Source: an uncultured Alphaproteobacteria bacterium (GTDB lineage: Bacteria; Pseudomonadota; Alphaproteobacteria; Rhodobacterales; Rhodobacteraceae). Taken from it: a DNA stretch of 64,000 bases. The notes below the pieces were generated by a model. That model searched no databases, had not been told where the DNA came from, and saw only the letters and a program-made list of their open reading frames with translations. Shown in pieces: positions 56,760 through 64,000 of this stretch. The DNA is taken from assembly GCA_913051655.1 (NCBI GenBank), contig CAJXHI010000010.1:16195-80194 (forward strand), in the 5' to 3' direction. Within the stretch, counting starts at the first letter, position 1. Every line of letters starts with the position of its first letter. The position numbers and the translations under genes were made by a program.

Positions 56760-58355
56760 TTAAATGCCACCCACATACCCATCTTTTCGGGATTCTGACC
56801 CGCCCATATAAAGGCCGTTTTCCATCCTAAGGATCAGTTGTGCGCCGCCAAAACCAAATGCATTATCCGGTGCCTCCAGAGTGATCTTGTGTTCCATATC
56901 TGCGAGACTTTTTACAATGTTGGGATCCATACTCGACTCACAGGCTACTTCTCTGCCAGAGGTGACACGCCAGCGTGGTGCATCGATTGCCATTTGTGGA
57001 TCCTGTTTCCAAAGTTGCGTTCTAAGTGCCATCTGTAAGTGCCCCTGTGCCTGCATTGGCCCGCCCATGACACCAAAACTCATCAATGGGTCACTTCCCT
57101 TCATAAGAAAGGCAGGAATGATCGTGTGAAATGGTTTTTTAGAGGGTCCAACAATATTGGGGCTTTCTGGGTCCATAGAAAAACCAGCACCTCTATTTTG
57201 TAGATGGATGCCCGTTTCTGGCACGCAAACCCCAGATCCAAATCCCGCATAATTCGATTGGATAAAAGAAACCATCATTCCGTTTTCATCCGCAGTAGAC
57301 AAGTATACCGTGCCGCCCACTTTGGGCGCGCCCACTTCGAAATCTGTCGCCTTTTTCGGATCTATCAAGTTTGCTCTTTCCAGATGATAATCGTCGCTGA
57401 GTAAATGCGACGATGTGATCGAGGTCATATAGTCCAAATCGGCAACGTAATGTTCAGTATCGCGCAAGGCCAATTTCATCGCCTCAATCTGAAGGTGGAA
57501 TGCCATCGGATCATCGGCACGCAGATCACGAATTGGTGTATGTTTAAGAATGCCAAGGGCAATCAATGCGGCAATACCTTGGCCATTTGGGGGTATTTCA
57601 TGCAGATCGAAATGGTCAAAATCATTGCTCAATGTTCCGCACCAGTCCGGTTTGAAATTTGCAAGATCAGAAATCCTTAACGCTGCATCATGTTGCAGTG
57701 CAAAATCCTCAATTCGTTCGGCCAGGTTCCCTTCATAAAAAGCCCGTCCTTTAGTTTCTGCGATCCGTTCATATGTTTTTGCGAGAGCAGGGTTGGTGTA
57801 GACCTCTCCTGCGTTAGGCGCTTTCCCCTTCTGTAGGAAATTCTGGGCAAATCCTGGCTGATTTTTCAATTCGGCTCCCCCTCTTGACCAAAGATCTGCA
57901 ATCACAGGGGAGACAGGAAACCCTTCATAAGCATATTTGACCGCTACTTCAAAAAGAGTTTCAAAGGGAAGTTTCCCGAATTTTCTGGATACTTCGGCCC
58001 AACCACCGACTGCGCCCGGCACAGTGACGCTGTCCCAGCCACGAAAAGGAATACCACCGCGTTTTATAAAACGTTCGTAAGACCAATTAGATGGTGAACG
58101 CCCGGATGCGTTTAGTCCATGCAGCTGCGTTCCATCCCAAACGATGGCAAAGGCATCAGAGCCAAGTCCACATCCCGTCGGTTCAACCAGCGTCAGCGTG
58201 ATTGCCGTTGCGAGAGCCGCATCAACTGCATTTCCCCCTTTGTGGTACATTTTTAAACCCGCTTGGACAGCCAAAGGTTGACTGGAGGCAACCATATTTC
58301 GGGCTACAACCGCTGACCGACGAGAGGGGTAATTATGGTGATTTAGGATCTTCAT
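56760..58355 (-). CDS. Gamma-glutamyltransferase family protein
   Basis: Ntn-hydrolase of 531 residues. GGNAVDAALATAITLTLVEPTGCGLG is the conserved N-terminal block. KVGGTVYLSTADENGMMVSFIQS holds the Thr that becomes the N-terminal nucleophile after self-cleavage, and LQNRGAGFSMDP and GGPMQAQGHLQMA follow. It has no signal peptide. Such proteins may act on gamma-glutamyl amides or on acylases' substrates. It lies 9 bases downstream of a DUF1028 gene in the same direction, a known partnership. Confidence 0.86.
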   Translation of the reverse strand: MKILNHHNYPSRRSAVVARNMVASSQPLAVQAGLKMYHKGGNAVDAALATAITLTLVEPTGCGLGSDAFAIVWDGTQLHGLNASGRSPSNWSYERFIKRGGIPFRGWDSVTVPGAVGGWAEVSRKFGKLPFETLFEVAVKYAYEGFPVSPVIADLWSRGGAELKNQPGFAQNFLQKGKAPNAGEVYTNPALAKTYERIAETKGRAFYEGNLAERIEDFALQHDAALRISDLANFKPDWCGTLSNDFDHFDLHEIPPNGQGIAALIALGILKHTPIRDLRADDPMAFHLQIEAMKLALRDTEHYVADLDYMTSITSSHLLSDDYHLERANLIDPKKATDFEVGAPKVGGTVYLSTADENGMMVSFIQSNYAGFGSGVCVPETGIHLQNRGAGFSMDPESPNIVGPSKKPFHTIIPAFLMKGSDPLMSFGVMGGPMQAQGHLQMALRTQLWKQDPQMAIDAPRWRVTSGREVACESSMDPNIVKSLADMEHKITLEAPDNAFGFGGAQLILRMENGLYMGGSESRKDGYVGGI

Positions 58356-58364
58356 TGTTGCTCC

Positions 58365-59105
58365 TCAGGTTGCATAAGAAGGGCTTACATAACCATTCTG
58401 CTGTCTGTCATCCGCCGCTCTGGCGATAGCTTGGTCAAGAGGGCGCCGATCAATCATGCCTGAAAAATTATCAGTTGTGGGCAAAGCCCTTTTGAAAATC
58501 ATATATCTTTCATCTGCAACTCGCAGTAGTCGGCGAAGTTCTCGCAGCGGATCTGCATGATCATCCACCCTCAGATCTAAGTCTGGATAAGGTTGTCCGT
58601 GATGAATCTTTATTGCAGCAGCCTGTTTCCCTCTTTTATCACCACCGGCGGCTTCTCCAGCTTCCATTGCGAGGAGCAACCTCTCGGGAAATGTCATATG
58701 CGCATTTGAATGCCAAGCCTCCAATGTTTCTTCTATCACTTTGGGACCTGCTAACATATTGCCTGCGATGGAAACATTTTCCGCTCTTACATGCCCTGCC
58801 CAGTCAACACACTCAGCACCTGTATGTTGAACGATTTCCCCAGCCTTGGAAATCCCGTGAAATTGCCGTGTCTCCCTTGCGAGGTCCTCTTCTTTTAGAA
58901 TGGATAATACATCTTCAAAAAGAATATCCTGTTGCAGCAGGTCTAAGCTTCGGCTTCCCCACAGAGGATTAACGAATGCTTGAGAAGCGATAACCGTATC
59001 TTGGGTAATGTAGGGGACCAGTGCCCCGCAGGCAAAAAACCTGCTCGCCACTGCTATGCCAACTTCATTTTTCTCAGGTATTTTAGCGACGATTGAATAA
59101 GTCAT
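58365..59105 (-). CDS. DUF1028 domain protein (Ntn-hydrolase-like)
   Basis: Protein of 246 residues opening with TYSIVAKIPEKNEVGIAVASRFFACGALVPY, the DUF1028 start, followed by CVDWAGHVRAENVSIAGNMLAG and GDKRGKQAAAIKIHHGQPYPDLDLRVDDHADP. The family has an Ntn-type fold and is often encoded near gamma-glutamyltransferases and peptide transporters. It is divergent from the peptide-binding protein at 59338. Function is not established. Confidence 0.88.
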   Translation of the reverse strand: MTYSIVAKIPEKNEVGIAVASRFFACGALVPYITQDTVIASQAFVNPLWGSRSLDLLQQDILFEDVLSILKEEDLARETRQFHGISKAGEIVQHTGAECVDWAGHVRAENVSIAGNMLAGPKVIEETLEAWHSNAHMTFPERLLLAMEAGEAAGGDKRGKQAAAIKIHHGQPYPDLDLRVDDHADPLRELRRLLRVADERYMIFKRALPTTDNFSGMIDRRPLDQAIARAADDRQQNGYVSPSYAT

Positions 59106-59337
59106 GAGACGATTTCCGTATTATAATGTATGCTAGGAAAGAAAGCATTAACTGAGGTTTGTGGCAATGTTTTAAAAAAAATTGAGAAATTTTCTTGACT
59201 CCTTTCACGCCTTGTAGCCACGCTACTGTCATTCCGCATTGCATATAAATTTTTGCACCTGGAATAGGAACGTTAATTACATACGCCGCAAAATAGGCTA
59301 CGCATTTATGAAATTGAGCTGCTAAAGGAGAAGTATC

Positions 59338-61110
59338 ATGGACAATGAAAAATTTATAAAAAAAGCAAAAAATGAACTCAAGGAGGCTTATGACTACGAT
59401 TCTGAAGATCCACTTTTTGGTTTGGCTAAGGAAGACATTTCCGGAGATAGACTTTCGCGCAGAACAACCCTTCGCCTTTTGGCGGCGGGAGGCGCTTTGA
59501 CGCTGGCAAATGTTTTACCTGGATTGCGTCCCAGTGTTGCCTTCGCAGGGGGACACGGCGGTGGAGAGCTAAAATGCGCTTGGTCAGGCGTAGGAGAAAT
59601 TGTGACGCTTGATCCAGCTAAGATTAACCAAGTGTTGCAATTTCAGATTGCATCAAATGTGCTCTCTGGATTAATGCACATTGATAATTCTCTCGTTGCT
59701 CAAGGCGATTTAGCCGAGTCGTGGACAGTGTCATCAGACGGATTGAATTACACAATCAAGTTAAAAGAAGGTGTTACGTTCCACAATGGGGACATGTTCA
59801 ACGCTGACGACGTATTATTTACTTTCAATCGTTCCAAAGACCCTGAACAGTCAATCCATAGTCGCGTGATTTCAAACGTGAAAGAGCTACAAAAACTCAA
59901 TGACTACGAAGTGAAATTTACATTGAGCAAGCCGCAGGCTTCCTTCCTGACTAAAGCACTTGAACGCGCCTCGGGGCGTGCGATGACAATCGTGAGCCAA
60001 GGTGCATTAGACTCAATGGGTGCAGCGCAATACGGTTTGACGCCTGTAGGAACAGGGCCCTATAAAATAGTCGAGCATAAGCAAGGTGGCAGCGTCGTTC
60101 TTGAGAGATTTGCTGAATATTATGATCCAGGTCGCCCTAAGCTTGATAAAATCACAATTACCCCAGTCGATGGTGCAGAGCCTCTTGCCGCTGCACTTGA
60201 AGCGGGTGATGTACAGTACGTAGGAGGAAACCCGATACCTTCCCAGTTGATAGACCGATTTAAATCCAACAGTAATTTGAAAGTGGATATCAAACCTGGT
60301 CCTGGTTTCCAATCTATATGGTTGAATCCATGGCGCGACTATATGCGTGTCGATAGTTTCGATAAGCCGCTTGATGAATTGAAGAAAGAAAAGGGATTTC
60401 AGGTGCGATTGGCAATTGCCAAGGCTTTAGACCGTGACCTGTTTATCAAACAAGCCAAGTTTGGAAACGGCTATCCCGCCCACGGGTCGATCAACCCCGC
60501 AATGGGTTTTTACTTTGATGAAGATTTGGCTAATGTTTCCGAGCAAGCCTACGATCCGGAGGGTGCGCGAGAGCTTTTAGCACAGGCTGGATACCCAGGA
60601 GGAAAAGGCTTTCCAGAGATCAAATTGCAGACGACGCCAAACACAAAGCGTGATGGGCTTGTCGTTGCCAATATCTTAAAACAAGTTTTGGGCATCAACG
60701 TTATTGTTGACCCAAAAGACTTTTCAGTTGGTATCGAAGAGTTTGACACGATGGATTATGATTTACGTCTTGGTGGTTCAGGGGGCGATTACGACCCCGA
60801 TGACGGTCTTGTGGACTGGATGCAAACAAATTCTAAATTCAACGGCCGTAAACGTGACAAAAGCAAATATCCGTTCGGATTTTATTCGGAAGCTGAATCG
60901 GATGCCGCAGCAGATGCACAGTCTTTGGTCGCAGATCCGCAGGAACGCCGCGAGCTCGTTCGCAAGGCTAATCGGATAACGTCTGATAAAGTAACCTGTG
61001 GTTTCCTTTATCATCCAGTGGACGTTTTGGTTCATCATAAATCTGTTCAAGTTCCAGAGGAAGCGAGGATCCCGGGATTACATGAGCTTGATCGAATTTC
61101 GCTCGCTTAA
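59338..61110 (+). CDS. Peptide ABC transporter substrate-binding protein, Tat-exported
   Basis: Family 5 solute-binding protein (DppA/OppA type), 590 residues. A long polar N-terminal region precedes a twin-arginine signal (RRTTLRLLAAGGALTL, Arg41-Arg42) with cleavage near residue 70 (AFA). Mature domain motifs include ESWTVSSDGLNYTIKLKEGVTFHNGDMFNADDVLF and GTGPYKIVEHKQGG. The ATG follows AAAGGAGA. The nearby gamma-glutamyltransferase and DUF1028 genes suggest a gamma-glutamyl or other peptide-like ligand. A hairpin follows the gene. Confidence 0.88.
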   Translation: MDNEKFIKKAKNELKEAYDYDSEDPLFGLAKEDISGDRLSRRTTLRLLAAGGALTLANVLPGLRPSVAFAGGHGGGELKCAWSGVGEIVTLDPAKINQVLQFQIASNVLSGLMHIDNSLVAQGDLAESWTVSSDGLNYTIKLKEGVTFHNGDMFNADDVLFTFNRSKDPEQSIHSRVISNVKELQKLNDYEVKFTLSKPQASFLTKALERASGRAMTIVSQGALDSMGAAQYGLTPVGTGPYKIVEHKQGGSVVLERFAEYYDPGRPKLDKITITPVDGAEPLAAALEAGDVQYVGGNPIPSQLIDRFKSNSNLKVDIKPGPGFQSIWLNPWRDYMRVDSFDKPLDELKKEKGFQVRLAIAKALDRDLFIKQAKFGNGYPAHGSINPAMGFYFDEDLANVSEQAYDPEGARELLAQAGYPGGKGFPEIKLQTTPNTKRDGLVVANILKQVLGINVIVDPKDFSVGIEEFDTMDYDLRLGGSGGDYDPDDGLVDWMQTNSKFNGRKRDKSKYPFGFYSEAESDAAADAQSLVADPQERRELVRKANRITSDKVTCGFLYHPVDVLVHHKSVQVPEEARIPGLHELDRISLA

Positions 61111-61119
61111 TCATAATAG

Positions 61120-61146
61120 GGTCAGCTGGCGTAGAGCCCGCTGACC
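61120..61146 (+). promoter_or_regulatory. Intercistronic hairpin after peptide-binding-protein gene
   Basis: GGTCAGC, T, GGC, loop GTAGA, GCC, C, GCTGACC: ten paired bases with a single T/C mismatch, 9 bases after the binding-protein stop and 7 bases before the next start. There is no T-run. It parallels the hairpin after the BMP-type binding protein at 3501 and should raise binding-protein mRNA over the permeases. Confidence 0.65.
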
Positions 61147-61153
61147 ACTTGCC

Positions 61154-62101
61154 ATGTCAGGATATATTTTACGAAGAATTTTTGGTGCGCTGCTGGTTAT
61201 GATGGCGGTGGCAACGCTCGTGTTTTTTATGCTCAGGCTTGTACCCGGAGATCCGATAGCGGCCATGCTAGCTGATGCTGGAAGTGATGAAGCGCGAGAT
61301 GCCTTGACAAAAAAATTTGGCTTCGATCAACCCGTTATTGTTCAATACTTTAAGTGGTTATTAAATCTTTTGCAGGGGGACCTTGGGACGTCTCTTTATG
61401 GCTCCAACCAGAGTGTGACGAACATACTTTATGAAGCCTTGCCAAGAACATTGTCGTTGGCGGGGTTGTCTTTTTTTATAGCAATAGCAATTGCTTTGCC
61501 GGCTGGAATTATTTCGGCGATCAAGAAAAACTCGGCTGCTGATAATACTGTGTCAGTCTTTGCTTTTCTTGGATTGTCGATGCCTGATTTCTGGCTAGCT
61601 ATTTTGCTGATCATTGTTTTTGCTGCAAATTTACAATGGCTGCCTGCCATCGGTTATGTACCTCTCTCATCTGGCTTTTGGGAATGGCTGCGTCACTTGA
61701 TATTGCCCTCTATCGCAATTGGAACTGGTTTTTCGGCAATTATTGCGCGCATGGTACGCTCTTCATTGCTGGGAGAACTGAAGTCGGACTATATGCGCAC
61801 TGCCGCCGCTAAGGGGTTAAGTCCGAGTTCAATGGTGGTTGTCCACGCACTTCCAAACGCGATGCTTCCAGTTGTTACGGTCTTAGGGATTGCTATTGCG
61901 CTGTTAATTTCCGGAGCGGTCGTGGTGGAAAATGTCTTTTCGATTAAAGGCTTGGGCAGAGTGCTTATACAGGGAATTTTGAATAGGGATTATCCAGTAG
62001 TCCAAGGCGCAGTTCTACTTATTTCGGCATTCTTTGTTTTTGCTAACTTAATGGTCGACCTTCTTTATGCCGTAATAGATCCGAGAGTTAGATACGAATG
62101 A
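61154..62101 (+). CDS. Peptide ABC transporter permease, DppB-like
   Basis: Inner-membrane permease of 315 residues and six helices. It begins MSGYILRRIFGALLVMMAVATLVFFML, the usual DppB start, and has the EAA loop MRTAAAKGLSPSSMVVVHALPNAMLP. It overlaps the next permease by ATGA. Confidence 0.92.
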   Translation: MSGYILRRIFGALLVMMAVATLVFFMLRLVPGDPIAAMLADAGSDEARDALTKKFGFDQPVIVQYFKWLLNLLQGDLGTSLYGSNQSVTNILYEALPRTLSLAGLSFFIAIAIALPAGIISAIKKNSAADNTVSVFAFLGLSMPDFWLAILLIIVFAANLQWLPAIGYVPLSSGFWEWLRHLILPSIAIGTGFSAIIARMVRSSLLGELKSDYMRTAAAKGLSPSSMVVVHALPNAMLPVVTVLGIAIALLISGAVVVENVFSIKGLGRVLIQGILNRDYPVVQGAVLLISAFFVFANLMVDLLYAVIDPRVRYE

Positions 62102-62985
62102 TGTCTAACCACGCCGATCAAGACAATGAGCGTAGACCGGCAAAGTTTCTTGCAATAACGCGCATCAATGACGTCATGCAAGCTGATAAAAAAGCGAAAG
62201 TTGGTCTAGTAATTCTATTTATATTCCTTCTAACTGCAATCTTTGCACCATTCTTAGCTCCATATGATCCAAATGAAATGACGTTGGATATGATGTCTGC
62301 GCCATCTTATCAGCACATATTAGGAACTGACGATTTAGGAAGAGATTTATTTTCACGCATCATTTGGGGAACGCAGGTCTCTCTTTTTGTCGGATTTGTA
62401 ACAGTTGCGATTGCATTGATTGTTGGAGTGTTTCTCGGTGTTTGGGCCGGATATTATGGCGGTTGGATCGACATGATCATTATGCGCTACATTGATCTTC
62501 AGTGGGCGTTTCCTAATTTCATAATAGCAGTTTACTTAGTCGCAGTCTTTGGGACAGGCCTCTTAAATATTATAGTGGCTATTTCCCTTGCTTTTTTGGA
62601 TGATTTTGCACGTGTGGCCCGGTCAATGGTGTTATCTCTTAAAGAACAGCCATTCATCGAAGCCGCACGGGTACAAGGAACCTCAGATTTTCGCATTATG
62701 TTTAAACATATATTGCCAAATGCCATGGGACCAATAATTGTGCAGGCGTCAGTTTCCATTTCCTATGCCATTTTAGGGGAAGCCTCGCTTTCATTTTTGG
62801 GGTTGGGGGTTAATGTTAATACGCCCACTTGGGGGCTGATATTGGCAGATGGACGAAGTTTTATCAGTCAGGCTTGGTGGCTGGGCGTTTTCCCCGGCTT
62901 AGCCATTATGCTGGTTGTACTATCTATCAATTTTATTGGGGACGCTGTGAGAGACGCCTTTGACGTTCGCGACAGCGGGATTTAA
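62098..62985 (+). CDS. Peptide ABC transporter permease, DppC-like
   Basis: Partner permease of 295 residues. The N-terminal cytoplasmic part is followed by LGTDDLGRDLFSRIIWGTQVSLFVGF, the DppC block, and the EAA loop EAARVQGTSDFRIMFKHILPNAMG. It is the last gene of the transporter seen; the ATPases expected next (DppD/F) are not in the following kilobase. Confidence 0.92.
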   Translation: MMSNHADQDNERRPAKFLAITRINDVMQADKKAKVGLVILFIFLLTAIFAPFLAPYDPNEMTLDMMSAPSYQHILGTDDLGRDLFSRIIWGTQVSLFVGFVTVAIALIVGVFLGVWAGYYGGWIDMIIMRYIDLQWAFPNFIIAVYLVAVFGTGLLNIIVAISLAFLDDFARVARSMVLSLKEQPFIEAARVQGTSDFRIMFKHILPNAMGPIIVQASVSISYAILGEASLSFLGLGVNVNTPTWGLILADGRSFISQAWWLGVFPGLAIMLVVLSINFIGDAVRDAFDVRDSGI

Positions 62986-63817
62986 GCGCGATAGTTAACT
63001 ACAATATCTCAAAATTGACATCGATAAAAAAGGGCTCAGCCGATTCTTTTAGACCAAGTTTACAAATTATTCGTTTCTTGATCTTCCTTTCATTAAGTTT
63101 CATCACACCAGAAGCTTATGTCCAATACTGACTGAATAAAGGCGGCTTTTGTTTGGGATGGAAGGGCAAATACTGTATCTCGGTGCCCTTGTCCTATTCA
63201 CCAAAACCATCATCTGATTCAAGCATGTCGATCCATCCGCTTCTGCACGAAAAGAGTTTTTTTTTGACACTATTTGTTTAACTTTCTTAAGAGGATAAGC
63301 CAAGAGTACTCTTCTCCAAGGCCAAAACTAGCCAAAACTTGATACCCTCGACATTAACAAATAAAAATTAAAGCGCATTGTTTTCATGAATTTTTCAGAT
63401 CAACAATAGATCTATGAGTACCTTTGAGACAATTTGTGTGTTTCTTTTCGACGCGTCTTGGTACCATATTAAAAAGCCTTCGCTTTTTGATTTACCGTGA
63501 GTTTAGAACCAAATCTATACTATCAGTCACTGACCGGTTCATAGCCTATATTTGCTCCTTTCGAATGAATCAAAGCTTCCCATAATCAGAGGAAGGGAGA
63601 AAGTCCGCATACTAACAACGACCAGATCATTATCGTAACCAGCCCGTTTAGGTGGACTGATGTAAAAAATTGAATATGATCTCCACCAAAAAATCCGAAA
63701 AGGTAAAACACGGTGGTTTTGGTGCCTAATTAATAGCTCGTTCGAATGCCTCTCTGGTGAACAAATTTTGGTCAAATCTATCGTTTACAAAGAGCATCAA
63801 AAATAGGAGGCAAATGA
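62986..63817. other. Spacer downstream of the peptide transporter, no gene recognised
   Basis: About 830 AT-rich bases. The expected ABC ATPase genes are not here even as relics that I can recognise. It holds one clear hairpin at 63471 (listed separately) and the leader of the gene at 63818. No tRNA-like structure was supported. Confidence 0.5.
63471..63488. terminator. Bidirectional hairpin AAAAAGC-CTTC-GCTTTTT
   Basis: Perfect 7-bp stem with a CTTC loop; the stem is A-rich on one arm and T-rich on the other, so it can act as a weak intrinsic terminator in either direction. It stands alone in the 830-base spacer, 485 bases past the DppC-like stop. Confidence 0.4.
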
Positions 63818-64000
63818 ATGTTAAAGGTACCGACTCGAGTAAACAGTTATATCGAAGATTACGGATCAGTATTAAGAGAACATCTTCAGGAAGTTACTGG
63901 TGCAATGAAGGGCTTTTGTCTACATGTCCTTGTTGACGCGGATTTAATGGGGAATTACAAAGAGCGGAGAATTCTTACTACTGCTCGGTTCTTAGCTACG
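63818..64000 (+). CDS. Start of an unrecognised gene, cut by the right edge
   Basis: AGGAGG at 63805-63810 stands seven bases before ATG 63818, and the frame stays open to the end of the window: MLKVPTRVNSYIEDYGSVLR, then EHLQEVTGAMKGFCLHVLVD and ADLMGNYKERRILTTAR. ATG 63814 in another frame is too near the ribosome site and closes early. The N-terminus is soluble. I do not recognise the family. Confidence 0.55.
   Translation, partial: MLKVPTRVNSYIEDYGSVLREHLQEVTGAMKGFCLHVLVDADLMGNYKERRILTTARFLAT

Noticed and set aside
63740..63765. GTTCGAAT resembling a tRNA T-loop
   Set aside because: No complementary stem and no further tRNA arms.

Overview
This window looks like a chromosomal segment of a marine, Roseobacter-type alphaproteobacterium (Rhodobacterales or a close relative). 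The evidence is gene content and order: a full paaABCDE set with paaK/paaI/paaZ, the hemD - mitofilin-like - HemY block divergent from tsaD-gpsA, FeS-type photolyase with a DUF2256 partner, BMP-type nucleoside transporter genes, and a methyltransferase followed by comF/grxC relics. Coding DNA is moderately AT-leaning. Spacers are clearly AT-rich, especially from about 48.5 to 55.6 kb. I saw no rRNA, tRNA, CRISPR array, intact insertion sequence or prophage.

Layout. 1-7.1 kb (+): end of a Rieske oxygenase, a GST, an 8-oxoguanine-deaminase-like amidohydrolase and a complete BMP-type nucleoside/purine ABC importer. 7.2-17.6 kb: phenylacetate catabolism (thiolase, paaABCDE on +; paaR, paaK, paaI on -; paaZ and a PaaX-family regulator on +). 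It covers activation, epoxidation and ring opening, but the early beta-oxidation genes paaF/G/H are not in view. 17.7-19.3 kb (-): an MFS carrier and a small unknown protein. 19.4-25.2 kb: HemY-like TPR protein, Mic60/mitofilin homologue and hemD on -, tsaD and gpsA on +, then a decayed yciI. 25.6-32.2 kb: ahcY, DUF2256 and photolyase (-), cytochrome c' and a dihaem cytochrome c (+), hemH and a methyltransferase (-). 32.2-33.2 kb: pseudogenes of comF and grxC. 33.3-41.6 kb (+): marR, then a ten-gene Mrp/Mbh-like cation/proton antiporter operon with three large antiporter-type subunits. 41.6-48.5 kb: Sir2-like protein, M20 amidohydrolase, sulfatase, HAD hydrolase, divergent SDR, PsiE. 48.5-55.6 kb: sparse, AT-rich, with two metallo-beta-lactamase-fold proteins, an alpha/beta hydrolase and an SbmA/BacA-type peptide transporter between long empty or decayed spacers. 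55.6-63 kb: EamA exporter, gamma-glutamyltransferase-like and DUF1028 proteins (-), and a peptide ABC importer (binding protein plus two permeases, no ATPase seen). A new gene begins at the right edge.

Themes. The window combines scavenging (purines, phenylacetate, peptides), respiratory/haem chemistry and ion-motive energy. Three genes expected in conserved alphaproteobacterial synteny (yciI, comF, grxC) survive only as frameshifted relics, so gene decay is an obvious process here. Two ABC operons carry a strong hairpin right after the binding-protein gene. I did not find a clearly new defence or mobile system. The most unusual items are the Mrp/Mbh-like operon, the zinc-ribbon HemY next to Mic60, a Sir2 protein lacking the zinc cysteines and an SDR lacking the catalytic Tyr/Lys.
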